A DNA stretch of 64,000 bases from Chloroflexota bacterium (GTDB lineage Bacteria > Chloroflexota > Limnocylindria > Limnocylindrales > CSP1-4), in the NCBI GenBank assembly GCA_021783095.1, contig JAJXUG010000011.1, positions 1-64,000 on the forward strand, read 5' to 3'. Shown here piece by piece: positions 41,179 through 51,070 of the stretch. The first letter of the stretch is position 1, and every line of letters begins with the position of its first letter. Position numbers and translations under genes: made by a program. Below the pieces are notes generated by a model. The model searched no databases. It was not told where the DNA came from and saw nothing but the letters and a program-made list of their open reading frames with translations.

Positions 41179-42072
41179 ATGCAACAGGTCACCGAGCGCA
41201 TCTTCACCGAGACGAGGGTCCGGGGCTGCAACCCGTCCTTCGTGCTGACATCCAAGGGGCCCGTCGTCATCGACACGCCGCAGCTGCCCACCAAGGCGGT
41301 CGAGATGCGCAAGGCCGTCGAGGAGCACGGGCCCATCCAGTACGTGATCAACACCGAGCACCACGTCGACCACATCTTCGGCAACTACTGGTTCAAGGGT
41401 GCCGGCCCGATCGTCCACCACCAGGGCGTCCACGAGCGGTTCATGACCGTGTACCCGGAACTGGACCCGTTCGAGTACGCCCTCGAGGCGCTGCCGACCG
41501 ACGATCCCGAAGGCGCCGCCCTGGTCCCGGACCGCGAGACCTACTACGCGAACATGGGCACGGCGGACATCGTGTTCAGCGGCGACCTGACGCTCAAGGT
41601 GGGCGACCGGACGTTCAACCTGCTCCACACGCCCGGCCACACGCCGGGCCAGGTGGCCGTGTACGTGCCCGAGGAGCGCGCGGTGTTCACCGGCGACACG
41701 GTGTTCTCCGAGTGCACGACCTGGCTGATGACCTCGAACGTCGACATGTGGATCGCCGCGATCGACCGGATCCGGGCGCTCGACATCGACCGCGTGATCC
41801 CGGGCCACGGGCCCGTCCAGGGCAAGGACTACCTGCACACGCAGGTGGCGTTCATGCTCGAGTGGGAGGCTGCCGTCGCGTCTGCAGTGGCGAAGGGCTG
41901 GACGCGCGAGGAGACGATGGAGCGCGTCTCATTCGCCGAGCGCTACCCGGTCGACATCGGGCAGGAGTACATGATGGAGTACATCCAGACCCGCAACGCC
42001 GGCGCCCTGTGGGACAAGTACACGCGCGAGACGATCACGGCGTACCCCGCCAAGGAGCAGCCGGCGCGGTAG
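41179..42072 (+). CDS. metallo-beta-lactamase-fold hydrolase with altered metal motif
   Basis: A product of 297 residues with the MBL fold. Downstream ligands are normal: LLHTPGHTPGQVAVY, VFTGDTVF and VIPGHGPV. The first metal motif reads NTEHHVDHIFGN, where the usual first histidine of HxHxDH is Glu. This could change metal binding, as Gln does in some B3 enzymes. The general family hydrolyses lactones, thioesters or similar. It is 37 nt after the SDR with CAGGGAG as ribosome binding site, so the pair is co-expressed. Confidence 0.82.
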   Translation: MQQVTERIFTETRVRGCNPSFVLTSKGPVVIDTPQLPTKAVEMRKAVEEHGPIQYVINTEHHVDHIFGNYWFKGAGPIVHHQGVHERFMTVYPELDPFEYALEALPTDDPEGAALVPDRETYYANMGTADIVFSGDLTLKVGDRTFNLLHTPGHTPGQVAVYVPEERAVFTGDTVFSECTTWLMTSNVDMWIAAIDRIRALDIDRVIPGHGPVQGKDYLHTQVAFMLEWEAAVASAVAKGWTREETMERVSFAERYPVDIGQEYMMEYIQTRNAGALWDKYTRETITAYPAKEQPAR

Positions 42073-42087
42073 GCCCGGCGCGCGCGG

Positions 42088-42969
42088 TCAGTAGCCCACG
42101 GACGGCAGGTAGGCGCCCTCAGGCTCCTGGTAGAGCCCGAGCGTCATCATGTTGGTCACGAAGAACACGCGCAGGCCCCGGTCGAGGCACCAGCGGAACA
42201 GGTCCGCGTTCTCGAGCGGTACGAGGAACCCCGGGGTCCCGAAGTCCTCCGCCTCGCTGATGAGCGCCCGGAGGTCGACGTTGGTCTCGGCCACGGAGTG
42301 CGCGAAGTAGCTGATGCGCGTCGTGTAGCCGCTGATCCGGCCCAGATGCTGCACCACGCGCGCCGAGCCCGCGTCGATCGCCTCGCGCACCTCGCCGGCG
42401 CGCGCGTGCCCGTGGACGCGCACGCAGAGTGCGTTCATCACCTCCTCGTCGTCCATCGTCGCCGGCCGGACGTCATACCCCGGGAGTCGCTCGAGGATCG
42501 GTGCGCCGTGCATCGCGGCGAACGCCCCGCGAACCTGCATCCCGAGCTTCGCGTACAGGCTGAGCGAGCGATTGTGGTACGCGATCTGGAGCAGCCGGAC
42601 GCCCGGCGCCTGACGCTCACGGGCTCGGGCGAGGACCGCGTCCATCAGCAGCCGGCCGACGTGGCGGTCCTGGGACGCGGGGTCCACGCTGATCGGCCCG
42701 ATGGCGCTGATCGTCCCCCGCTCGTCGAGGAAGTTCGACCCCACCACCCGGCCGTCCCTCTCCGCCACGACCGAGTAGACCCGGGGGTGGTTGATGAGCC
42801 AGCGGATGGGCTCGGCGGCGGCCGCCACCGTGGGGAAGTCATGCGGAAAGCCGTGCTGGTCCGCGAGCGAGGCGAACGCCTCGTAGCAGATCCGGCCGGC
42901 CTCCTCCCAGTCCGCGTCGACCGCCTCGCGGATCCGGACATTCACCCGCTCGGGGGCCTCGATCGTCAT
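42088..42969 (-). CDS. GNAT-family acetyltransferase, probably two domains
   Basis: A product of 293 residues. Residues about 8-155 form a GNAT domain: VRIREAVDADWEEAGRICYE, VDPASQDRHVGRLLMDAVLA (acetyl-CoA loop) and LQIAYHNRSLSLYAKLGMQ. Residues about 160-290 (YDVRPATMDDEEVMNALCVR onward) look like a second, degenerate GNAT repeat. Acceptor unknown. It lies 55 bp after the AraC gene on the same strand. Confidence 0.8.
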   Translation of the reverse strand: MTIEAPERVNVRIREAVDADWEEAGRICYEAFASLADQHGFPHDFPTVAAAAEPIRWLINHPRVYSVVAERDGRVVGSNFLDERGTISAIGPISVDPASQDRHVGRLLMDAVLARARERQAPGVRLLQIAYHNRSLSLYAKLGMQVRGAFAAMHGAPILERLPGYDVRPATMDDEEVMNALCVRVHGHARAGEVREAIDAGSARVVQHLGRISGYTTRISYFAHSVAETNVDLRALISEAEDFGTPGFLVPLENADLFRWCLDRGLRVFFVTNMMTLGLYQEPEGAYLPSVGY

Positions 42970-43024
42970 CGCGATTCCTCCTCGGCCGGGCCGGCGTGAC
43001 CCGGCGACCGGCGCGTGGAATGGC

Positions 43025-43924
43025 TCACGGCATCGCGGCGACGGGCTCGGGCTCGAGCGCCGCCGGCGCGTAGTGCCGGCGGTACTCGCCCGGCGACATG
43101 CCGCAGGAGCGCGAGAACACCTTGTAGAACTGGCTGAGGTTCGTGTAGGCGACGCTCCGCGCGACGTCGGCGACCGACATGTCGGTCGAGAGCAGCAGCC
43201 GCTTCGCCTCGGCCACGCGGACCTGGGTGACGTAGGCCTTGAACCCCACGCCGGTCACGTCCTTGAACACATGGCGCACGCGCGACGGGCTGACGTGGAC
43301 GACCGACGCGACATCGCCGAGCGTGACCCTCTCCCGGCAGTGGCGGTCCACGTACGCCAGCACTGGCCGGATCTGCTCGCGACGACCAGCCGCCGCACGG
43401 ACCGCGTCGGGCGACACGCCGGCCTCGGGGTCCCGGTTGACGAGCCCGAGCGCCAGCCGCAGGGTCGCGTCCATCAGGTGGCGCTCGGCCGGGTCACGGC
43501 GGTCCGCCGTGGCGCGGAGGCCCGAGAGCAGGCCGGCGAGCTGCGCGGCGAGCGGCGTCCCGCTGCGGACCCGCGGCGTGCGCCCGTCGGCGTGGATGAA
43601 CGGCGCGAGGTAGCCGCGGTCCAGCTCCCGGCCTCCCAAGGGTGCGATGAGCTCGGGCCGGAAGAGCACGAGCAGCAGGCGCATCGGCCCGCCGCGGTCC
43701 GCCAATGCGACATGCGGCTGGGTGTTGTCGATGAAGAAGACGTCGCCCGTCTCTGCCTCCATCGGCCGGCCGCCGAACATGAACACGCCGCGCCCCTGGG
43801 TGACGAGGGCGATCTCGAAGTGGTCGTGCCAGTGCATGGGATCGCGGTCGCCGAGCACGGCGTACTCGAGCACCGCGAGCGGGAAGTCCGGGTCCATGGC
43901 CTGTTGCCAGACGTAGACGGCCAT
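43025..43924 (-). CDS. AraC-family transcriptional regulator
   Basis: A regulator of 299 residues. The N-terminal cupin sensor includes MHWHDHFEIALVTQGRGVF (about residues 27-45). The C-terminal pair of helix-turn-helices spans about 185-285 (VTLGDVASVVHVSPSRVRHV and MSVADVARSVAYTNLSQFYK, then GMSPGEYRRH). ATG 43924 starts at MAVYVWQQ. The frame stays open to 44065, so a longer N-terminus cannot be excluded. It is divergent from the old-yellow-enzyme gene and may regulate it. Confidence 0.85.
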   Translation of the reverse strand: MAVYVWQQAMDPDFPLAVLEYAVLGDRDPMHWHDHFEIALVTQGRGVFMFGGRPMEAETGDVFFIDNTQPHVALADRGGPMRLLLVLFRPELIAPLGGRELDRGYLAPFIHADGRTPRVRSGTPLAAQLAGLLSGLRATADRRDPAERHLMDATLRLALGLVNRDPEAGVSPDAVRAAAGRREQIRPVLAYVDRHCRERVTLGDVASVVHVSPSRVRHVFKDVTGVGFKAYVTQVRVAEAKRLLLSTDMSVADVARSVAYTNLSQFYKVFSRSCGMSPGEYRRHYAPAALEPEPVAAMP

Positions 43925-44103
43925 TGGCAAAGGGTCGGGTGGCGCAGCCGGATCGGACAGGGCCAGTTGGAGCGATGAGACAGGAAGGAGGACCACCCGA
44001 CGACCGCTTCTGCCACTGCTTCGACCGCTGCTGGCATTGCCGTCCCGGCCTGTCGGGCCGAGCATCGGGAGACGACGCGCGCCGGTTCGACAGGAGTCAG
44101 TCC

Positions 44104-46278
44104 ATGCCCTTCCCGCACCTGTTCAGCCCGCTCCAGATGGGGCCGCTGACCCTTCCCAATCGCATCGTCCACGTGCCCACCGACATCAGCTCGTCCCACG
44201 CGGACGGCGAGGTCAGCGAGCGCGACATCCACCACCACGCCAACATCGCGAAGGGCGGGACGGGCTTCGTCATCGTGGGCGCGACGACGCCCGACATGCG
44301 CACCGGCCGCCCGACGGTGACGTGCCTCGTGGCCGATGGCGACAACTACGTGCCCGGGCTCGCCCGCCTTGCCGAGTCGATGCACCGGTACGGCGCCAAG
44401 TGTGCCGTCCAGCTCCAGCATCCCGGCCGCCAGTGCGCCATCCCGCGCTACAACACCCTCGGGGCAACGGACCGCGTCCTCAAGCTGCCGTGGTCGGCCG
44501 GCCACGAGATCGTCTACGAGAATGCCGACGAGAAGGGCAAGGAGATACGCGAGGCCTCCATCGCCGAGATCCTCGAGCTGGTCGACCTGTTCTCCGAGGC
44601 CGCGTGGCGGGTCAAGCAGGCGGGGTTCGACGCGGTCGAGCTGCACGCCGCGCACGGGTACCTCCTCTCGGAGTTCATGAGCCCCTACCTCAACATGCGG
44701 ACGGACCGCTTCGGCGGCTCCTTCGAGAACCGCATGCGCTTCCCGCTCGCGGTGATCGACTCGATCAAGAAGAAGTGCGGCAAGGGCTACCCCGTCCTCG
44801 TGCGCTACTCCTTCGAGGAGTGGTGCCCGGGGGGCCGGGGCATGGAGGAGGGGCTCGAGACGGCGCGCGTCCTCGAGCGGGCTGGCGTCGCGGCGCTCGA
44901 CCTCTCGCAGGGCATGCAGGAGTCGCCGGGCGCCGGCTTCGACCCGATGCAGTACCCCCAGGGCTGGGCGACCTACGCCGCCGAGGCGACCAAGCGGGTC
45001 GTCAGGATCCCCGTGATCACCAGCCACTCGCTGCGCGAGCCCGAGTACTGCGAGCAGATCCTCGCCGAGGGCAAGACGGACCTCGTGGGCCTCGCCCGCC
45101 AGCTCCTCGCCGACCCGTACTGGCCGGTGAAGGCCAAGTACGGCAAGACGAAGTCCATCCGCAAGTGCATCTCGTGCCTCGGCGGGTGCTGGCAGGAGTC
45201 GCTGATGGCGAAGCACGAGATCGCGTGCTCCATCAACGCGGCCTGCGGCCAGCCGGCGTACGACGAGATGACGCGCACCGAGCGCCCCGTGCGGGTCGCG
45301 GTGGTCGGCGGCGGCCCGGCCGGCATGGAGGCCGCCCGCATCGCAACCGAGCGCGGCCACCTCGTGACGCTGTTCGAGCGCAGCGGCGAGCTGGGCGGCG
45401 CCATGAAGTACGTCTGCATGGTGCCCGGCAAGGAGAAGATGCGCTGGTACCTCGACTGGGTGCGCGACCAGCTGCTCGACCTCAAGGTGGACATCCGGCT
45501 CAACCACGCGCCCGCCGTCGACGAGCTGCGCGGCTTCGACGTCGTGCTCAACGCCACGGGCGCCTCCTCGTTCGTGCCGCCGGTCCACGGCGACGCCTCG
45601 CGGGTGATCCCGTTCGAGGAGACGATGGCCTGTCCGAAGGTGGCCTGCGAGTGCCATCCCGGTGGCCGCAAGATGCGCAAGGTCGGGCAGCGGGTGCTCC
45701 TCTGGGGCGACTCGTATGCCGCCGCGGACACGGCGGCCTGGCTTGCGGGCATCGGCCGCCAGGTGACGATCGTCACTGAGAACCGCGAGTTCGCCGCCGA
45801 CTGCGAGGTCATCCACATGTACGTCGCCCGGAAGCGCTACGCGCAGGACGACGCGGAGGTCCTCCACGCGAAGCCCTACAAATTCCCCGTGACGATCCTC
45901 GCCTCGACGACGGTCCACGAGATCCGCGACGGGTCCGTGGTCCTGCGCGACAAGGACTTCGGGCTCACCGAGCTCGAAGTGGACGACGTGGTGACCTGCC
46001 ACACGCGGCCCCTCACCGAGCTCTTCGAGGCGCTCCGCGTCGCTGGCGTGCAGGTGCTCAACGTGGGCGATTCCGTGGCCCCGCGGAACCTGTACCACGC
46101 GGTCAGGGAGGGCTCCGCCTTCGGCCTCGCCGTGGACCAGCACCTGCTCTTCAACCCCAACGGCGCGATCGTGGACCACCTCCCGATCGACGTCCTGGCC
46201 CAGCTGACGCGCGAGGACGGGCCGTCCTACACGGCGCAGCGGATGCTGGAGCTGGCAGGGGTGGTCGCGGGCCGGTAG
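44104..46278 (+). CDS. old-yellow-enzyme/2,4-dienoyl-CoA reductase-family oxidoreductase
   Basis: A fused flavoprotein of 724 residues. An FMN-binding TIM barrel (about 1-345) contains QLQHPGRQ and ELHAAHGYLLSEFMSPYLN. Four cysteines follow for a 4Fe-4S cluster (CISCLGGC at about 355-362, then two more). An FAD/NAD(P) domain starts with VAVVGGGPAGMEAARIATERG (about 398). This is the NADH:flavin oxidoreductase layout of FadH and trimethylamine dehydrogenase. It reduces enoyl or related substrates. ATG 44104 has AGGAG seven bases upstream. Substrate unknown. Confidence 0.9.
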   Translation: MPFPHLFSPLQMGPLTLPNRIVHVPTDISSSHADGEVSERDIHHHANIAKGGTGFVIVGATTPDMRTGRPTVTCLVADGDNYVPGLARLAESMHRYGAKCAVQLQHPGRQCAIPRYNTLGATDRVLKLPWSAGHEIVYENADEKGKEIREASIAEILELVDLFSEAAWRVKQAGFDAVELHAAHGYLLSEFMSPYLNMRTDRFGGSFENRMRFPLAVIDSIKKKCGKGYPVLVRYSFEEWCPGGRGMEEGLETARVLERAGVAALDLSQGMQESPGAGFDPMQYPQGWATYAAEATKRVVRIPVITSHSLREPEYCEQILAEGKTDLVGLARQLLADPYWPVKAKYGKTKSIRKCISCLGGCWQESLMAKHEIACSINAACGQPAYDEMTRTERPVRVAVVGGGPAGMEAARIATERGHLVTLFERSGELGGAMKYVCMVPGKEKMRWYLDWVRDQLLDLKVDIRLNHAPAVDELRGFDVVLNATGASSFVPPVHGDASRVIPFEETMACPKVACECHPGGRKMRKVGQRVLLWGDSYAAADTAAWLAGIGRQVTIVTENREFAADCEVIHMYVARKRYAQDDAEVLHAKPYKFPVTILASTTVHEIRDGSVVLRDKDFGLTELEVDDVVTCHTRPLTELFEALRVAGVQVLNVGDSVAPRNLYHAVREGSAFGLAVDQHLLFNPNGAIVDHLPIDVLAQLTREDGPSYTAQRMLELAGVVAGR

Positions 46279-46456
46279 CCCGCCGTCAAAGCCCGGGCGG
46301 CGGAGCCTCCCCCCTCTCCCCGCCCTGGCCACCCCTGGTCAGCGCTGCTCGCGGCTCGGCCCGCCTGGCCGGCGACGGGCTGTGGCCGGCCGACGGGCGT
46401 GCGCAGTGGCCTCCCTGGGCCGACCGCGGCTGCGCGCCCGGCAGTCGCGCCCCGGC

Positions 46457-46474
46457 CCTCGCCTCACGGCGAGG
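46457..46474 (-). terminator. hairpin after the ROK kinase gene
   Basis: CCTCGCC (46457-46463) pairs with GGCGAGG (46468-46474) around TCAC. It lies just past the stop codon of the minus-strand ROK kinase, the last gene of the sugar-uptake operon. The rest of 46279-46477 holds no recognised feature. Confidence 0.45.
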
Positions 46475-46477
46475 CGG

Positions 46478-47410
46478 TCAGATGCCGGCGGCCCGCTCCG
46501 CGCCGTGGACAGCGGCGCCGGTCGCGCCCGCCCACGTCCCAAGCTCCGCCGCCACCAGCACCACGTCCTCGATCGACGTCGTGGTGACGCGCCGCGCGAT
46601 CTCCTCGCGGATCGGGGCGAACAGCAGCTCGCCCGCCGCCGCGACGCCGCCCCCGAGCACGATCCTGTCCGGCGAGATGACGGTGATCATGTTCGCGATG
46701 CCGATCCCCAGGTAGCGGCCCACGTCGCGCAGCCCGCGCAGGGCCCGCGGCTCGCCCTCCCGCGCGCGGCGGACGGCCTCCTCGACGCTCGGGGTGCCGC
46801 ACGCGGCGCAGATCTGGTCCGCCCGGGCGAACGCCTCGACGCAGCCGCGGTTGCCGCAGTTGCACCACGGCCCGTCGGGGTCGATGGTCTGGTGGCCGAT
46901 CTCGCCGGCCGTGCCGTCATGGCCCAGGTGGACGCGCCCGTCCACCGCGATGACGCCCCCGACGCCGGTCCCCAGCGTGAGCCCGACCATCGACCTCGCC
47001 CCGCGGCCCGCGCCGAGCCGGAGCTCGGCGAGGCCGAACGCACGGGCGTCGTTGATGAGGAACGCAGGCACGCCGGTGGCCTCCGCGACGGGGCCCGCGA
47101 CGGGGAGGCCCGCCCATGGCCCCGGGACGTTCACGATGAAGCGCGTCCGGCCGCTCACCGGGTCATAGAGGCCGGGGACGCCAATGCCGATGCTCGAGAC
47201 CGGCCCCCGGTCGGCGATGGCGGTGAGGGCCACCTCCCCCAGTTGGGCCACGATCCCGGCGGGGACCGCCTCCGGCTCCGCGGCATAGCGCGTGGGCACT
47301 TGGTCGCGCGCGACCGCCTGCCACGCGTCGCCCTCGTGCTCCACGATCGTCCACTTGACGTTGGTGCCCCCGAGGTCGAGCCCCAGGTGTCGGGACGTGG
47401 CGCCGCTCAC
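46478..47410 (-). CDS. ROK-family sugar kinase
   Basis: A sugar kinase of 310 residues. The phosphate-binding motif LDLGGTNVKWTIVE lies near the N-terminus, VSSIGIGVPGLYD in the middle, and the ROK zinc motif CNCGNRGCVE at about residue 183. No DNA-binding domain is present, so it is a kinase (glucokinase/N-acetylglucosamine or allose kinase type). It is the last gene of the ABC operon, 2 nt after the permease, and presumably phosphorylates the imported sugar. Confidence 0.9.
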   Translation of the reverse strand: MSGATSRHLGLDLGGTNVKWTIVEHEGDAWQAVARDQVPTRYAAEPEAVPAGIVAQLGEVALTAIADRGPVSSIGIGVPGLYDPVSGRTRFIVNVPGPWAGLPVAGPVAEATGVPAFLINDARAFGLAELRLGAGRGARSMVGLTLGTGVGGVIAVDGRVHLGHDGTAGEIGHQTIDPDGPWCNCGNRGCVEAFARADQICAACGTPSVEEAVRRAREGEPRALRGLRDVGRYLGIGIANMITVISPDRIVLGGGVAAAGELLFAPIREEIARRVTTTSIEDVVLVAAELGTWAGATGAAVHGAERAAGI

Positions 47411-47412
47411 GC

Positions 47413-48405
47413 TCAGGACTCGGCCGTGACCCGGGTGTAGGCGGCGGCCATGACCACGATGATCGAGCCGAAGACGATCTGGCGGGTGGGCTCAGGCAGG
47501 CCGAGGATCGTGAGCAGCGCGGCGAGGACCGTGAGGATCACCGCGCCCACGATGGAGCCCGCGTAGCCGCCCCGGCCGCCCATGATGGACGTGCCGCCGA
47601 TGACGGCCGCGGCGATCGACGGCAGCACCGAGCTGTCGGCGAGCGAGACGCTGGCGGTGTTCGCGTAGCCCGACAGGATGAGCCCGGCGATGCCCGCCAG
47701 GAGGCCCGAGATCACGTAGAGCACGATGAGGACCTGCCACGACCGAGCGCCCGACAGCCGCGCCGCGACCGGGTTGTCGCCGATCGCGTACAGCAGGCGC
47801 CCGTACCCGGTCCGTTTCAGGCCCACCAGGATGAGCGCCATGACCGGCACGAAGACCACGAGGCTGTACGGGAGCACCTCGACGAAGGCGCCCGAGCCGA
47901 GGGTCCGCAGGTTGGCCGGCACGCCGGCGCCCGTCTGGACGTTCTGGAGCTGCCAGACGTTGGCCAGCCCCAGGACGACGAAGTTCATGCCGAGGGTCAT
48001 GATCAGCGGGTGGACGCGGAACACGCCCACGCCGACGCCGGACACGAACCCGGCCAGCGACGCCGCGACGAGCGCGATGACGATCCCCTGCACCTCTCCG
48101 CCCGGGCTGTGGATCATCGTGGCGGTCACGAACCCGGTCATGGAGGCGACGGCGCCGACCGACAGGTCGATCCCGCCGGTCAGCATGGCGATGGTCTGGC
48201 AGCCGGCGAGGATCGCGAGCGGCACCGACCCCTTGATGATCACGCCAGCCCAGTCGATGCTGACGATGCCCGGGTCGACGACCTCGATGACGACGACGAG
48301 GATGGCGAGCAGCCCGAGGAGCGGGATGACGGGCTGGTCGCGGAACAGGCCCCGCACGCCCGCGGCGGTCTGCCGGCGGGGACGGCGGCTGGTGGCGGCG
48401 GTCAT
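47413..48405 (-). CDS. sugar ABC transporter permease (RbsC type)
   Basis: An integral membrane protein of 330 residues with about ten helices, of the branched-chain/ribose permease family (PF02653). It has the signature stretches MLTGGIDLSVGAVASMTGF and AVIGGTSIMGGRGGYAGS. It begins in an ATGA overlap with the second permease. The two permeases probably form a heterodimer. Confidence 0.92.
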   Translation of the reverse strand: MTAATSRRPRRQTAAGVRGLFRDQPVIPLLGLLAILVVVIEVVDPGIVSIDWAGVIIKGSVPLAILAGCQTIAMLTGGIDLSVGAVASMTGFVTATMIHSPGGEVQGIVIALVAASLAGFVSGVGVGVFRVHPLIMTLGMNFVVLGLANVWQLQNVQTGAGVPANLRTLGSGAFVEVLPYSLVVFVPVMALILVGLKRTGYGRLLYAIGDNPVAARLSGARSWQVLIVLYVISGLLAGIAGLILSGYANTASVSLADSSVLPSIAAAVIGGTSIMGGRGGYAGSIVGAVILTVLAALLTILGLPEPTRQIVFGSIIVVMAAAYTRVTAES

Positions 48406-49400
48406 CGGCTTGCCCTCCGGATCTCGAGCAGGCTGCCGAACATCACGACGCCGATCAGGATCACGCCCTGCGCGACGATCGCGAGGTTGGTGTCGATGCT
48501 CATGAATGTCATGTCGGTGCGAACCATCTGCAGCACCACCACCGCGATCATGGGCCCGAGCACGCCGCCCCGGCCGCCGGCAAGGCTCACGCCGCCGAGC
48601 ACGACGGCGGCGACGCTCTCGAGGGTGTAGGGGCCCGGGACCGGGGTCCCGATGCCCGTGCTCGCCGTGAGCGCCAGGCCGCCCAGGGCGGCGAACAGGC
48701 CGCCGACGACGTACGAGGCCCACTTCGTGCGGCCCACGGGCACGCCGCTCCGGAACGCCGCCAAGGCGTTGCTGCCCAGGGCGTAGAAGGAGAGGCCGAG
48801 CCGCGACCGCGCGATCGGGATCCACACGACGGCGACGACGATCAGCATGACGACAGTCGCCTTGGGGATCCAGTCGACCAGGATCGGCCCGACCGCGAGG
48901 TCCATCAGCCACGACGACGCGCCGCCACCGGGCGCCGGCCGCACGATCAGCGCGAAGCCGGCCCAGACGAACGACATCGCCAGGGTCACCACGATGTCGG
49001 GGACCTTGGTCGTCACGACGAGCGCGCCGTTGACCGCGCCGAGGGCGAGCCCCAGAGCGAGCACGCCGATCACCACGACGATCCCGAACTCGTCGGGCTG
49101 CTTGTACATCGCCGAAGCCGCGACGACGCTCGTGAGCGCCATCATCGACCCGATCGAGAGGTCGATCCCGCCCGAGATCACGACGACGGCCTGGGCGACG
49201 GCTGCGATCGCGAGCGGCAGCACCGAGGTGCCCAGGCCCTGGATCGCGAGCACGCCGTAGCTCGGCTCCACGATCTTGGCGAACAGCAGGAGCACGGCGA
49301 GCAGGCCCAGCAGCCCGAACGTCCAGCCGTTGCGGCGCAGCACGTCGCGCCGGCCAACGAGCGACCGCCCGCGCGAGGCGAGTGTGGCAGTCGTGCTCAT
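48402..49400 (-). CDS. sugar ABC transporter permease (RbsC type), second subunit
   Basis: A protein of 332 residues of the same family as the neighbouring permease, with VVISGGIDLSIGSMMALTSV and VVLGGVSLAGGRGGVLG as diagnostic stretches. It overlaps both neighbours by 4 nt. Having two different permease genes in one ribose-type operon resembles AI-2, autoinducer-like and some deoxy-sugar importers. Confidence 0.92.
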   Translation of the reverse strand: MSTTATLASRGRSLVGRRDVLRRNGWTFGLLGLLAVLLLFAKIVEPSYGVLAIQGLGTSVLPLAIAAVAQAVVVISGGIDLSIGSMMALTSVVAASAMYKQPDEFGIVVVIGVLALGLALGAVNGALVVTTKVPDIVVTLAMSFVWAGFALIVRPAPGGGASSWLMDLAVGPILVDWIPKATVVMLIVVAVVWIPIARSRLGLSFYALGSNALAAFRSGVPVGRTKWASYVVGGLFAALGGLALTASTGIGTPVPGPYTLESVAAVVLGGVSLAGGRGGVLGPMIAVVVLQMVRTDMTFMSIDTNLAIVAQGVILIGVVMFGSLLEIRRASR

Positions 49401-51043
49401 GCAGGATCCTCCGACTGCTCGCCCGTCGGAGCATCGCCAGCACGTGGGGCCCCACCGCCGGGCCCATCCGGGTCAGCACCGGCTGCGGCGGTGTCGGCGC
49501 TGCCCGGCGCCCCGTCCGGGTTGGCGAACGCGACCGCGAGCTCTGGGATCACCTCGTCGGGCGCGAGGTTGTAGGCCGCCCGAAGCAGGGAGGGCTCGTC
49601 GGCGTCCGCCCCGGCGACCTGGGCCACGATGCGGCCGCCGAAGATGACGATGGCCCGGTCGCAGACCAGCTGGACCTCCTTGAGCTCCGAGGTGTAGAGG
49701 AGCACTGCTGCGCCACCCTGCGCGAGCTCGCGCAGCAGCACGTAGATCTGCTGCTTCGTCCGGATGTCGATGCCGCGGGTGGGGTCGAAGCAGAGGAGCG
49801 TCCGGACACCGGTGGCGACCCAGCGGGCGATCGTCACCTTCTGCTGGTTGCCGCCCGAGAGCCGCCGCACCTCGTTGCCCGCGCGGGCGTCGATCTGCAG
49901 GGTCGCGACGGCCTCGTCGACGGTCTTGCGCTCGGCCCCCATGTTGAGCATGGCCCAGTGCCGGACCCCCGCCACGAACGGCAGGGCGATGTTCTCGCGG
50001 ACCGAGCGCTGCATCATGAGCGCCTCGGCGCGATCGGCAGGCACGTACACGACGCCCGCCTGGATCGCGTCCGCCGGGTGGCGGAAGGCGACCGGCGTGC
50101 CATCGACGACGAGGCTGCCCGTGGCCGGGCGGCTGGAGCCCGCAAGGATGTCGAACAGCTCGTCCTGGCCCTGGCCCTCGAGCGCGACCACGCCCAGCAC
50201 CTCGCCCGGGTGGAGGTCGAACGACACCTCGTGGAGCCTGCGGCCGTCGCTCACGCCCCTGGCCGAGAGGCGCGGCTGGGCGTCGGCCGGTCGCGGCGCC
50301 GCCGCCGGGCGCTCTGCCGCCGCCGGGATCTCGGCTGCCATCGGGCCGAGCATCAGGTCCACGATCCGCTTGTCGGAGCCGGCCGTCACGTCCACGACGC
50401 CGACGGTCTCGCCCTCGCGGAGCACGGTCGCCCGGTCGCACAGCTCGGCGATCTCGATCATGCGGTGCGAGATGAAGATGACGGAGCTGTCGCCCCCCTT
50501 CCGGCGGCCGACGACCTCGAGCACCCGCTCGGTGAGGTTGGCCGGGAGTGCGGCGGTCATCTCGTCGAGCATCAGGACATCGGGCTCGTTCGCGAGCGCC
50601 CGCGCGAGGTCGATGACCCGCAGCGAGGCCAGCGGCAGGCGCCTCGCCAGGCTCGTGAGGTCGAGGTCCGGGAGGCCGAGCTCGCTGACCCAGTGCCGGA
50701 ACGACTCGACGGGCGTGTTGGTGATCCGCAGGTTGGCGCGGATGTCGAGGTCGGGGATGAGGGACGGCTCCTGGTAGACCGAGACCAGGCCGCCCCGGCG
50801 TGCCTCGGCTGGGGAGTGGACGGTCCGCTCCCGGCCGCGCACGGCGATCGTGCCCCCGTCGGGGTGGACCGCGCCGGTCAGGATCTTGACGAGGGTGCTC
50901 TTGCCAGCACCGTTTGCGCCCAGGAGGGCGTGGACCTCACCCGGGCGCACGCCCAGGGACGCGTTCCGCAGCGCCACGACGGCACCGTAGGTCTTCGAGA
51001 TGCCGGTGGCCAGGAGCAGCTGGTCAGGCGGATTGGGCGTCAT
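49397..51043 (-). CDS. sugar ABC transporter ATP-binding protein (RbsA/MglA type)
   Basis: A two-domain ATPase of 548 residues. Domain 1 has an intact Walker A LLGANGAGKSTLVK (about residues 37-50) and Walker B LMLDEMTAA but a degenerate signature loop. Domain 2 has a degenerate Walker A region (VVALEGQGQDELFD) and an intact signature LSGGNQQKVTIARWV. This one-active-site arrangement is normal for the RbsA/MglA family. The C-terminal 35 residues are Asp/Gly/Pro-rich. It lies downstream of the binding-protein gene across a stable hairpin. Confidence 0.92.
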   Translation of the reverse strand: MTPNPPDQLLLATGISKTYGAVVALRNASLGVRPGEVHALLGANGAGKSTLVKILTGAVHPDGGTIAVRGRERTVHSPAEARRGGLVSVYQEPSLIPDLDIRANLRITNTPVESFRHWVSELGLPDLDLTSLARRLPLASLRVIDLARALANEPDVLMLDEMTAALPANLTERVLEVVGRRKGGDSSVIFISHRMIEIAELCDRATVLREGETVGVVDVTAGSDKRIVDLMLGPMAAEIPAAAERPAAAPRPADAQPRLSARGVSDGRRLHEVSFDLHPGEVLGVVALEGQGQDELFDILAGSSRPATGSLVVDGTPVAFRHPADAIQAGVVYVPADRAEALMMQRSVRENIALPFVAGVRHWAMLNMGAERKTVDEAVATLQIDARAGNEVRRLSGGNQQKVTIARWVATGVRTLLCFDPTRGIDIRTKQQIYVLLRELAQGGAAVLLYTSELKEVQLVCDRAIVIFGGRIVAQVAGADADEPSLLRAAYNLAPDEVIPELAVAFANPDGAPGSADTAAAGADPDGPGGGAPRAGDAPTGEQSEDPA

Positions 51044-51070
51044 CGGTCCCCGCTGTGGAAGAGGCTGATG

